A stretch of DNA of 14,081 nt, from positions 1-14,081 of the forward strand of contig JAMPYE010000053.1 in NCBI GenBank assembly GCA_023700825.1. Direction: 5' to 3'. Below the pieces are notes generated by a model. It ran no database searches. It was not told the DNA's origin and saw nothing but the letters and a program-made list of their open reading frames with translations. Position numbers and translations under genes: made by a program. The stretch is from Thermoanaerobaculia bacterium. Its GTDB lineage: Bacteria > Acidobacteriota > Thermoanaerobaculia > Gp7-AA8. Shown here piece after piece: positions 6,921-14,081 of the stretch (positions within the stretch are counted from its first letter, which is position 1; each line of letters begins with the position of its first letter).

Positions 6921-7092
6921 GTGGAGTGCGCAAGCCAAGCTTGCGCCTTTCCTCGGCGGAAGCGGCAGCTGCCGCTCGTCCGCGCGAAATGCACGGGTGA
7001 AGCGTTACCCGCTGCTTCTTCCTCACAATCTACTCGACCGCCGAAGCTCCGCTTCGGCAACGGAGTGCGGAAGCTTCGCGTCCGCACTCCAC
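6921..7092. repeat. palindrome-rich intergenic element with terminal inverted repeats (MITE/REP-like candidate)
   Basis: This 172-bp stretch fills most of the udg-priA gap. Its ends are GTGGAGTGCG (6921-6930) and the exact inverse (7083-7092). The similarity extends to about 27 bp per side (6921-6947 against 7066-7092), with 22 identical positions including a shared AAGCTT. Inside are five consecutive inverted repeats: 6928-6946 (8-bp stem), 6961-6976 (perfect 16-bp palindrome), 6994-7011 (7-bp stem with one G-T), 7041-7057 (7-bp stem) and 7062-7090 (10-bp stem, 9-base loop). No protein frame in it looks real. No target-site duplication directly abuts the ends; TGAAGT occurs on both sides (6903-6908, 7094-7099) but at unequal distance. 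It could be a miniature transposable or REP-like element, a structured RNA, or a terminator cluster after udg. Confidence 0.55.
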
Positions 7093-7126
7093 ATGAAGTT
7101 TCGTGAGACGATAACCGGCGCTCAAC

Positions 7127-9562
7127 ATGGCCTCCCAATCCTCTCGTTTCGCCGAGATTGCGATCCCGACTGCTGTCCGGGGCACGTTTACGTACCGGGT
7201 TCCCGAGGAACTGGTTGCCGACGTCGTACCGGGGGTTCGAGTCGAGGTCCCGTTCGGCGCGAGGCTCACGACGGGCTTCGTCCTGCGGCTCGCAGACGAA
7301 GCGCCGGCTGACATCGCGCGAATCCGGGAGATTCGCGAGGTGCTCGACGAAGAGCACCCGGCGCTGCTGCCTGAAATCGTGGAGCTCTGCGAGTGGGCCT
7401 CCGACTACTATCTCGCCCCGATCGGCGAGGTCCTTCGCTCGGCGCTCCCCGCGAACATGAGCGCTCGAGGGAAGCGACGCGCGACCGTCGTCGCGACGGA
7501 CGACGAGCTCGGCGCACTCATCTCCGATCGCCGCCTCCAGAAGGGTGATCTCTCCGTCGTCGACGCGATCCGGGGAGGAACGCGCGACGTCGCGCGGCTC
7601 GGCCGTGCGATGAAGAACGCGCGTGCCGCTCTCGGCCGGCTTCGAGAGGCCGGCGCCGTTCGGATCGAGGACGATCTCCGCGACAACGAGGGGGTCCGGT
7701 ACGACCGCTTCGTGATTCTGCAGAACGACGAGGGTGAGCTCAGCTCGAAGCAGTCCGAGGTCGTCGACGCCCTGCGCCGCGGTGGTGGAGTCGCGATTCA
7801 CTCGGCGCTAGTCGACGCGGGCCTCAGTGCGTCGTCGATCTCCACGCTCCACAAGAAGGGCGTCGTCGCGATCGAATCGAGGGCACGGCGACACACGCTC
7901 GACGGCTTCTTCGGCGGGATGGAGCCTTCGCCGCTCGGCGAGCTCGACTACTCGGACGAACAGCGCCACGCGATCGACAGCGTGCGCGCGTCGCTCGGGA
8001 AATTCGCCGCGTTTCTCCTCCAGGGAGTCACCGGGAGCGGGAAGACCGAGGTTTACATCGAGATCATGCGCGAAGCAGTGAGGCGCGGAGGGCAGGCGAT
8101 CGTTCTCGTTCCCGAGATCTCGCTGACCCCCGCGCTCGCTGCGCGCCTGAAAGAGCGGTTCGACGACCGGATCGCGATACTCCACAGCGGGCTCTCGCCG
8201 AGCGAGCGGTACGATCAGTGGTGGAGGGCGCGCCGCGGCGAAGTCGACGTGGCGATCGGCCCGCGCTCCGCGCTCTTCACGCCGTTCCCGCGCCTCGGAG
8301 TGATCATCGTGGACGAAGAAGGAGACGGTGCGTACAAGCAGGAAGAGACGCCGCGCTACAACGCACGCGATCTCGCGGTGGTCCGTGCGCGGATCCGCGG
8401 GATCCCCATCGTTCTCGGCTCGGCGACTCCGTCGCTCGAATCGCGAGAGAACACCGAGAAGGGGAAGTACACGCTGCTCAAACTCGACCGGCGAGTCGAG
8501 TCGAGGCCGCTCCCGGAGGTCGAGGTTCTCGACATCCGCGGCGAGCGCGGCGAGAAAGAAGATCGCGGGCTGATCATGTTCAGCGGCCGGCTTCGCGAGG
8601 AGCTCGGTCGCGTGTTCGACACCGGTGAGCAGGCGATCATCCTGATGAACCGTCGCGGCTACGCGCCTTTCCTTCTCTGCCGCCAGTGCGAGAACGATTT
8701 CCGATGCCGCGACTGCAGCGTGACGATGACGGTTCATCGCCGCGAGGGGCTCCTGATCTGTCACTACTGCGGGATGCGCAAACCGATTCCGGAGCGCTGC
8801 CCGGCCTGCTCCGGTGAGGTAATGCAGCCGATCGGCTTCGGCACGGAGAAGGTCGAGGAGCGTTTTCGGCAGTACTTTCCGGCGGTGCCGGTGGAAGTGC
8901 TCGACCGCGATTCGATCCGGAAGAAGGGCGAGCTCGTTCGAATCCTCGACCGATTCCGCAGGGGAGAAACACGCTGCCTCATCGGAACGCAGATGCTGAG
9001 CAAGGGGCACCACTTCCCGGGCGTCACGCTCACCGCCGTCATCAACGCCGACTCGATCCTCGGCTACCCCGACTTCCGCTCCGCGGAGAAGACCTTCTAC
9101 CTGCTGACACAGGTCGCGGGACGATCGGGCCGCGGAACCACGCCCGGCCGGGTCGTCGTGCAGACCGGCTTCCCGAGCCACTACGCGATTCAGCACGTCG
9201 TGCGACACGACTACGACGGCTTCTTCGCGTCAGAGATCGAGTTCCGGCGGAAGTTCCGGTATCCGCCCGTGGCGGGACTGATCGCGATCCTGATTCGAGG
9301 CGAGGAGCTGTCGCGAGTCGAGAAGGCTGCACTCGCGCTCGGAAAGCGGCTGGAGGAGCGGGTGCGAGCGATCGCCGACGCGCGGCTACAGGGCCCGGCG
9401 CCCGCTCCGCTCGCGCGCATCAAGGGAGTGTTCCGCTACCAGGTCCTCGTCCGGAGCGCCGAACGCGCGAAACTGCGGCGTGCGGTCGACGACGCCTTGC
9501 AGGGCGCACTGCCTCCCGGTGTCGAGGTGATCGTCGACGTCGACCCGATCAATATCCTGTAG
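7127..9562 (+). CDS. priA: primosomal replication restart helicase PriA (N')
   Basis: PriA is a superfamily-2 3'-5' helicase that binds stalled or repaired replication forks and reloads the replisome. This 811-residue protein shows the whole architecture. The N-terminal 3'-DNA-end-binding domain lies at residues 1-110. Walker A is GVTGSGKTE (300-308), motif II is DEEGDGAYKQ (396-405), and motif III is GSATPSLES. Eight zinc-binding cysteines lie at 518/521, 527/530, 545/548 and 558/561. Motifs V and VI are GTQMLSKGHHFPGV and QVAGRSGRG, and the C-terminal RYPP and DVDP blocks are present. Motif II is normally DEEH; here Gly replaces His at 399. The ATG at 7127 has no clear ribosome binding site, and GATAAC at 7110-7115 could be a -10 giving a very short leader. 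priA is separated from the upstream operon by the palindrome-rich element, so it probably has its own promoter. Confidence 0.95.
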   Translation: MASQSSRFAEIAIPTAVRGTFTYRVPEELVADVVPGVRVEVPFGARLTTGFVLRLADEAPADIARIREIREVLDEEHPALLPEIVELCEWASDYYLAPIGEVLRSALPANMSARGKRRATVVATDDELGALISDRRLQKGDLSVVDAIRGGTRDVARLGRAMKNARAALGRLREAGAVRIEDDLRDNEGVRYDRFVILQNDEGELSSKQSEVVDALRRGGGVAIHSALVDAGLSASSISTLHKKGVVAIESRARRHTLDGFFGGMEPSPLGELDYSDEQRHAIDSVRASLGKFAAFLLQGVTGSGKTEVYIEIMREAVRRGGQAIVLVPEISLTPALAARLKERFDDRIAILHSGLSPSERYDQWWRARRGEVDVAIGPRSALFTPFPRLGVIIVDEEGDGAYKQEETPRYNARDLAVVRARIRGIPIVLGSATPSLESRENTEKGKYTLLKLDRRVESRPLPEVEVLDIRGERGEKEDRGLIMFSGRLREELGRVFDTGEQAIILMNRRGYAPFLLCRQCENDFRCRDCSVTMTVHRREGLLICHYCGMRKPIPERCPACSGEVMQPIGFGTEKVEERFRQYFPAVPVEVLDRDSIRKKGELVRILDRFRRGETRCLIGTQMLSKGHHFPGVTLTAVINADSILGYPDFRSAEKTFYLLTQVAGRSGRGTTPGRVVVQTGFPSHYAIQHVVRHDYDGFFASEIEFRRKFRYPPVAGLIAILIRGEELSRVEKAALALGKRLEERVRAIADARLQGPAPAPLARIKGVFRYQVLVRSAERAKLRRAVDDALQGALPPGVEVIVDVDPINIL

Positions 9563-9658
9563 AAGGCGAGAGGCGAAAGGCGAGGAGCCAGCAAGGCTTC
9601 TCCTGCTTCGTTCCCGTTTCTCAACGTGTCGCTGCTTGCCGGAGCCGTCACTCGTCGA

Positions 9659-9664
9659 TACGAT
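9659..9664 (+). promoter_or_regulatory. candidate -10 box of the thioredoxin/TPR gene (leaderless)
   Basis: TACGAT (9659-9664) lies 6 bases before the ATG at 9671, which has no Shine-Dalgarno sequence. The same arrangement precedes accA and recJ. No convincing -35 was found, so this rests on spacing and on the absence of a ribosome binding site. Confidence 0.3.
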
Positions 9665-9670
9665 CGAGCG

Positions 9671-11029
9671 ATGAGATTCGCCAGCCCCAAGCTCACCGTT
9701 CTCGTCGCCTTCTCCCTGCTCATCTCCGGCGCCGCGCTTGCCGCGCCTTCAGCGAAGTCTTCGATCGTATTCATTCAGGACGACTACGCGCGTGCACTGA
9801 AGGAGGCGAAGGCGAAGAACGTCCCCGTGTTCGTGGAAGCGTGGGCCACCTGGTGCCACAGCTGTCGGTCGATGAATGCGTACGTCTTCCCCGACCCGGC
9901 GCTCGCAAAGTTCTCGGCGAAGTTCGTCTGGGCGGCGATCGACATCGACAAGGCGCAGAACGCGGCAGTGAAGAAGCAGTTCGTCATCGAAGGTGTGCCT
10001 TCGTTCTTCATCGTCGACCCGGCGGACGGATCCGTGGCTCTTCGCTGGCTCGGCTCGGCGACGGTGGCGCAGCTCTCCGACATCCTCGACGACGGCACCA
10101 AGTCGGTCGCGAAGAAGAACGCGCAACGTGTCGACAAGGCTCTCGCGAAGGCCGATCGCCTCTACGGCGAGGGGAAGAATTCCGAGGCCGCGGTCGCGTA
10201 CCAGGAAACGCTCGCGATGGCGCCGAAGGGCTGGTCGCGCTACGGCCGCACCACCGAGTCTTTGCTGTTCGCGCTGCAGAGCAGCAAGCAATACGGAACC
10301 TGCGTCGCTCGCGCGGAGCGGGAGTACCCCCGCTTCAGGAACTCCTCTTCGGCCATGAACATCGCGGCGCTCGGGCTCGACTGCGCATTGAGCCTCGGCA
10401 AGGACGTCGTCGAGCGCGCGGCCACGGTCACGCGTTTCGAAGCGATGGCTCGCGAGGCGATGGACAACGAGCGCGTCGTGGTCGCGGCCGACGACAGGTC
10501 GGGGCTCTACATCGTGATGATCGGAGCGCGCGAGGACGTGAAGGACGAGGAAGGGGCCCGGAAGCTCGCAGCGGAGTGGTCCGCGTTCCTCGACCGGGAG
10601 GCGGCGAAGGCCGCGACGCCCGAGGCGCGCACGGTCTTCGACTCGCATCGCCTTTCCGCGTATATGGAGCTCGGCGAGCCGGCCAGGGCGATCCCGATGC
10701 TCGAGCAGTCCGAGCGCGACTTCCCCGACGATTACAACCCTCCGGCCCGGCTGGCGGCGGCGTACAAGGCGATGGAGAAGTACGAGGATTCGATCAAGTG
10801 CGCCGATCGCGCTCTGTCTCGCGCTTACGGACCGCGCCGCCTCACGATCTACCGCACGAAGTGCGACTCGCAGATCGGACTCGGAGACACCGCCGGTGCG
10901 CGCTCGACGATGGAGGAGGCGATCGCGATGGCCGAAGCCCTTCCCGACGGGCAGAAGAACGAACGCACGATCGCGTCGCTCAAGGAGAAGCTGGCGAGTA
11001 TCGAAGCGAAGCCGGCCGCGGCGCAGTAA
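9671..11029 (+). CDS. exported thioredoxin-fold protein with C-terminal TPR repeats
   Basis: This is a 452-residue protein. Residues 1-25 are a signal peptide (MRFASPK, hydrophobic core, ALAA cleavage region), so it acts in the periplasm or on a membrane face. Residues 30-150 are a thioredoxin fold with active site WCHSC (Trp61, Cys62, Cys65), the following 'FPDPAL' helix and cis-Pro110 in GVPSFFIVDP. This resembles the C-terminal domain of DsbD and the Thioredoxin_7 group. Residues about 165-220 and 323-435 hold helix-turn-helix repeats of TPR type (for example RLSAYMELGEPARAIPMLEQ), suggesting partner-protein binding. Likely roles are thiol-disulfide exchange or heme/cysteine handling; the partner is unknown. 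The ATG at 9671 is chosen over GTG 9626 because it gives a clean signal peptide. No ribosome binding site is visible. Confidence 0.8.
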   Translation: MRFASPKLTVLVAFSLLISGAALAAPSAKSSIVFIQDDYARALKEAKAKNVPVFVEAWATWCHSCRSMNAYVFPDPALAKFSAKFVWAAIDIDKAQNAAVKKQFVIEGVPSFFIVDPADGSVALRWLGSATVAQLSDILDDGTKSVAKKNAQRVDKALAKADRLYGEGKNSEAAVAYQETLAMAPKGWSRYGRTTESLLFALQSSKQYGTCVARAEREYPRFRNSSSAMNIAALGLDCALSLGKDVVERAATVTRFEAMAREAMDNERVVVAADDRSGLYIVMIGAREDVKDEEGARKLAAEWSAFLDREAAKAATPEARTVFDSHRLSAYMELGEPARAIPMLEQSERDFPDDYNPPARLAAAYKAMEKYEDSIKCADRALSRAYGPRRLTIYRTKCDSQIGLGDTAGARSTMEEAIAMAEALPDGQKNERTIASLKEKLASIEAKPAAAQ

Positions 11030-11078
11030 TCGGCGCGGATCCTTTCCCCGACGTGCGAGGGCATGCAGGAAAGGCCCG

Positions 11079-11612
11079 TCAGCCCCCGGTGACCGGCGCC
11101 GCGTGCTCGACGAACCGGAGCTCGGGCATTGGAGGATGCGCCAGCACGCGTTCGTAGATCTTCGAGAAGATGTCGCGGTCGAGTGGCGCAGCCTTGTCGG
11201 CGGCGCGGAAGAGGATGTCGCCGATCGAGAGGACGCAGGCGAACACTCCCTCGCCATGAGACTTGTCGAACGAGTGCAGGGTGCTGCGGCGGCGGAACTG
11301 CTTCTCGTCGAGCGCTCTGAGGGCTCCGGCGGCATTGTCGAAGGCATTCTGCAGGCGGGTCGAGATCGGCGCGTCGTGAGCGACCGACGTGCGCCGGAAA
11401 TGCCGGTTGTGGTCGGCGAGGCGGTCGAGCCAGCGGAGCGCCGCAACGAGCAGGTCGCTCGTCGCTGCCGCATCGGCCGGGGCGCTCGCGCGTCCGCTCT
11501 CCACGGCCGAGGCGATGATGATCGCGATCGTGCGCAGTCGGGTGTCGACGCGCTCGACGATCTCGGCGAGCGGCGGAATGTGCATCATTTCCTGCGTGGT
11601 TTCGGGATCCAT
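11079..11612 (-). CDS. small helical protein of unknown function
   Basis: I do not recognise this 177-residue protein. It is predicted from residue pattern to be mostly alpha-helical: helices around 12-42, 48-70, 82-100 and 120-160, rich in Ala, Arg, Asp and Leu, with no signal peptide or membrane span and a single Cys. Codons are strongly GC3-biased from the ATG at 11612 to the TGA, which supports real coding. The frame stays open far upstream (to 13250), but that part is antisense to accA and recJ and is not credible. ATG codons at residues 9 and 10 are alternative starts, with AGGAA just before them. It converges on the thioredoxin/TPR gene (49-bp gap) and is divergent from accA, sharing a 147-bp regulatory spacer. 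Its position does not tell its function. Confidence 0.7.
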   Translation of the reverse strand: MDPETTQEMMHIPPLAEIVERVDTRLRTIAIIIASAVESGRASAPADAAATSDLLVAALRWLDRLADHNRHFRRTSVAHDAPISTRLQNAFDNAAGALRALDEKQFRRRSTLHSFDKSHGEGVFACVLSIGDILFRAADKAAPLDRDIFSKIYERVLAHPPMPELRFVEHAAPVTGG

Positions 11613-11673
11613 TTTGTGGGTAGCCTCGACTCGCCCCAACCCGCGACGGCGGCCGATTCTTCCTGTTGCGGCC

Positions 11674-11710
11674 AGCCTCGGAGGCTTCAGCATCACGAAA
11701 CCTCGTGATG
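11674..11710. promoter_or_regulatory. two inverted repeats in the spacer divergent to accA
   Basis: AGCCTC-G-GAGGCT (11674-11686) is followed by CATCACGA-AACC-TCGTGATG (11691-11710), a perfect 8-bp inverted repeat with a 4-base centre. The second lies 13 bp upstream of the accA -35 box and about 80 bp upstream of the unknown protein's start, a good place for an operator acting on one or both genes. A hairpin in the leader of the minus-strand gene is the alternative. Confidence 0.4.
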
Positions 11711-11723
11711 TCCTGCCACGAGT

Positions 11724-11752
11724 TTGACCGTCAGTCACCCATCTGTTAGCGT
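11724..11752 (+). promoter_or_regulatory. sigma-70-type promoter of accA
   Basis: The -35 box TTGACC (11724-11729, five of six) lies 17 bp before the -10 box TAGCGT (11747-11752), which has a TG one base upstream (11744-11745). The expected start site is about 11759-11760, on the accA ATG itself, and no ribosome binding site is present, so the transcript may be leaderless. Confidence 0.5.
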
Positions 11753-11759
11753 TCGCGCG

Positions 11760-12692
<933 letters not shown>

Positions 12693-12749
12693 GTCTGCGC
12701 CTTCCGCTCTACTCCGCGTAGAAACCCGCTGTGCGACTTCCCGAACCGC

Positions 12750-12755
12750 TATCAT
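12750..12755 (+). promoter_or_regulatory. candidate -10 box of recJ (leaderless)
   Basis: TATCAT (12750-12755) matches the -10 consensus at five of six positions and ends 6 bases before the recJ ATG at 12762, which has no Shine-Dalgarno sequence. No clear -35 box is seen 16-18 bp upstream. Confidence 0.35.
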
Positions 12756-12761
12756 CGGGCG

Positions 12762-14081
12762 ATGCTGTTTGACCGATGGATCCTTCACGACGACGACGGC
12801 GAGGGCCTGCCTCTCGAATCGCCGCTGCTGCAGCGTGCAGCACATCGTCGCGGGATTCGCGACGCGGAAACCGCGCGGCTCTATTTCGCGCCTTCGGTCG
12901 ATGATCTCCATGACGCGCGCCTGATCCACGGAATGGACGGCGCCTGCGAGCGCATCGAGCGCTCGATCGGCGCGCGCGAGCCGATCCTGATCTATGGAGA
13001 CTATGACGTCGACGGAGTGACGTCGATTGTTCTTCTTCGCGCGGTGATCCGGAGGCTCGGCGGCGACGTCGGCTACGTCGTTCCGCACCGCCTCGTTCAC
13101 GGCTACGGGCTCAAGACCGAGGTGATCGAGTCGGTCCTGCGCGAGAAGGCGATCAAGCTGGTCATCACCGTCGACTGCGGAATCTCGTCGGTGGAGCCTG
13201 TCCGGCGCGCGCTCGAGCAGGGCATCGACGTGATCGTCACGGATCACCATCTTCCGCCGGGCACGCTTCCCGACGCCGTGGCACTGCTGAACCCGAAGAT
13301 CGAAGGCTGTGCGTACCCGTTCCCCGACCTCGCCGGTGCGGGAGTGGCATTCAAGCTGGGATGCGAGCTTCTGCGGCGCGCGAACGACTCGATGTCGGTA
13401 GAGTCGCTGTTGAAGATTGCGGCGATCGGAACGATCGCCGACGTCGCGCCTCTCGTCGGCGAGAACCGCGTCATCGCCAAGCTCGGCCTCGCCGGACTCG
13501 AGACGACGACGAATCGGGGATTGCGCGCGCTGCTCGAGGAGTGTGGAATCCGTGGCGGTGCGCCGAAGGCGGCCGATATCGGATTCCGGGTCGGGCCTCG
13601 AATCAACGCGGCCGGGCGGCTTCAGTCGGCTGACACCGCGATCGAGCTCTTCGCGGCCCGCAACGACGATGAGGCCCGATCGATGGCGAAGGAGTTGAGC
13701 CGGCTCAACAACGAGAGACAGGCGAAGGAGAGGGAGCTTCTAGCGGCTGCCGACGCCATGATCGGGGCGATGCCCGATGTTCCCGCCGCCCTCGTTCTCG
13801 CGGCGGAAGACTGGCACCGCGGCGTCGTCGGCCTCTGCGCCGGCCGGATCGCGCAGAAGCACAACCGCCCGACGCTGGTCATTTCCCTCGAGAACGGGAT
13901 GGCGGTCGGGTCGGGAAGGAGCATTCCGTCGATCGACCTCCATGCATCGATGGAGAAGCATCTCGACCTGTTCGAGCACTTCGGCGGACACTCGCATGCC
14001 TGCGGATTCTCGATGCGGTCGGAGCTCGTCCCGGAGCTGGCGAGGAGACTCGCGGGCGACCTCGCGACGCTCCCCGTGGAG
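12762..14081 (+). CDS. recJ: single-stranded-DNA-specific exonuclease RecJ; 3' end outside the window
   Basis: RecJ degrades single-stranded DNA 5' to 3' in recombination (RecFOR pathway), mismatch repair and base-excision repair. The 440 residues present start at ATG 12762 (MLFDRWILHDDD) and stay open to the window edge; RecJ is usually 560-600 residues, so about a quarter is missing. The DHH-family metal-binding motifs are all visible: YGDYDVDG (78-85), VDCGIS (Asp138), TDHH (160-163) and ADVAPL (Asp227). GPRINAAGR (278-286) links to the DHHA1 domain with WHRGVVG (351-357), SGRS (384-387) and GGHSHACG (408-415). The C-terminal OB-fold lies beyond the edge. It follows accA by 69 bp on the same strand and may be cotranscribed with it or use its own promoter. 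Acting on damaged DNA, it complements the udg and priA genes in this window. Confidence 0.95.
   Translation, partial: MLFDRWILHDDDGEGLPLESPLLQRAAHRRGIRDAETARLYFAPSVDDLHDARLIHGMDGACERIERSIGAREPILIYGDYDVDGVTSIVLLRAVIRRLGGDVGYVVPHRLVHGYGLKTEVIESVLREKAIKLVITVDCGISSVEPVRRALEQGIDVIVTDHHLPPGTLPDAVALLNPKIEGCAYPFPDLAGAGVAFKLGCELLRRANDSMSVESLLKIAAIGTIADVAPLVGENRVIAKLGLAGLETTTNRGLRALLEECGIRGGAPKAADIGFRVGPRINAAGRLQSADTAIELFAARNDDEARSMAKELSRLNNERQAKERELLAAADAMIGAMPDVPAALVLAAEDWHRGVVGLCAGRIAQKHNRPTLVISLENGMAVGSGRSIPSIDLHASMEKHLDLFEHFGGHSHACGFSMRSELVPELARRLAGDLATLPVE

Noticed and set aside
7808..9208. A 466-codon minus-strand frame inside priA
   Set aside because: All PriA helicase and zinc motifs are on the plus strand here; the minus frame has His/Arg/Asp-rich noise without motifs.
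9563..9625. Repeated AGGCGA units and an imperfect hairpin after priA
   Set aside because: The copies are very short and irregular, and the stem needs a 3-base bulge. It could help end priA transcription, but the support is too weak to list.
11041..11074. CCTTTCC/GGAAAGG inverted repeat in the convergent gap after the thioredoxin/TPR gene
   Set aside because: The 7-bp arms are 20 bases apart with no T run, so it is a poor terminator and could be chance.
9749..11473. A 574-codon open frame on the minus strand
   Set aside because: It lies antisense to the thioredoxin/TPR gene and in the wrong frame of the unknown helical protein. Its composition (Arg/Ala/Gly/Leu-rich, no motifs) is typical of shadow frames in GC-rich DNA.

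Overview
The window is GC-rich bacterial chromosome with very dense, GC3-biased coding. It looks like a Gram-negative organism: it has an exported octaheme cytochrome, a signal-peptide-bearing thioredoxin-fold protein, and a housekeeping cluster in the order yicC-gmk-rpoZ-coaBC-udg-priA. That order, a type-4 uracil-DNA glycosylase and the general protein flavour would fit Acidobacteriota or a neighbouring phylum. The placement is an impression only, because no rRNA or other decisive marker is present.

Left part (1-3102). The 5' edge cuts an octaheme c-type cytochrome of the tetrathionate reductase (OTR) type. It converges, across a hairpin-rich gap (1366-1486), on a membrane-anchored SGNH/GDSL hydrolase on the minus strand. 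Behind the hydrolase, also on the minus strand, is a vapBC type II toxin-antitoxin pair with a GTGA start/stop overlap and a repeat-containing operator-like promoter region.

Middle part (3168-9562). An extended -10 promoter and a good ribosome binding site precede yicC. Then yicC, gmk, rpoZ, coaBC and udg follow with overlaps or gaps of a few bases, so they are very probably one translationally coupled operon. It covers RNA turnover, GMP phosphorylation, the RNA polymerase omega subunit, coenzyme A synthesis and uracil repair. A 221-bp gap then holds the most unusual DNA in the window: five consecutive inverted repeats bounded by roughly 27-bp imperfect terminal inverted repeats (6921-7092). 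priA follows.

Right part (9563-14081). A secreted thioredoxin-fold/TPR protein is followed by a convergent small helical protein of unknown function. The latter is divergent from accA, the acetyl-CoA carboxylase alpha subunit, and two inverted repeats lie in the shared 147-bp spacer. recJ starts 69 bp after accA and runs off the 3' edge. The thioredoxin gene, accA and recJ each lack a clear ribosome binding site and have a -10-like hexamer 6-7 bases before the ATG, which suggests leaderless transcripts.

I see no CRISPR array, tRNA, rRNA, phage gene or recognisable defence island apart from vapBC. The genes are mostly ordinary. The candidates for something undescribed are the palindrome-rich element, the unknown helical protein with its palindromic upstream region, and the OTR-like cytochrome.
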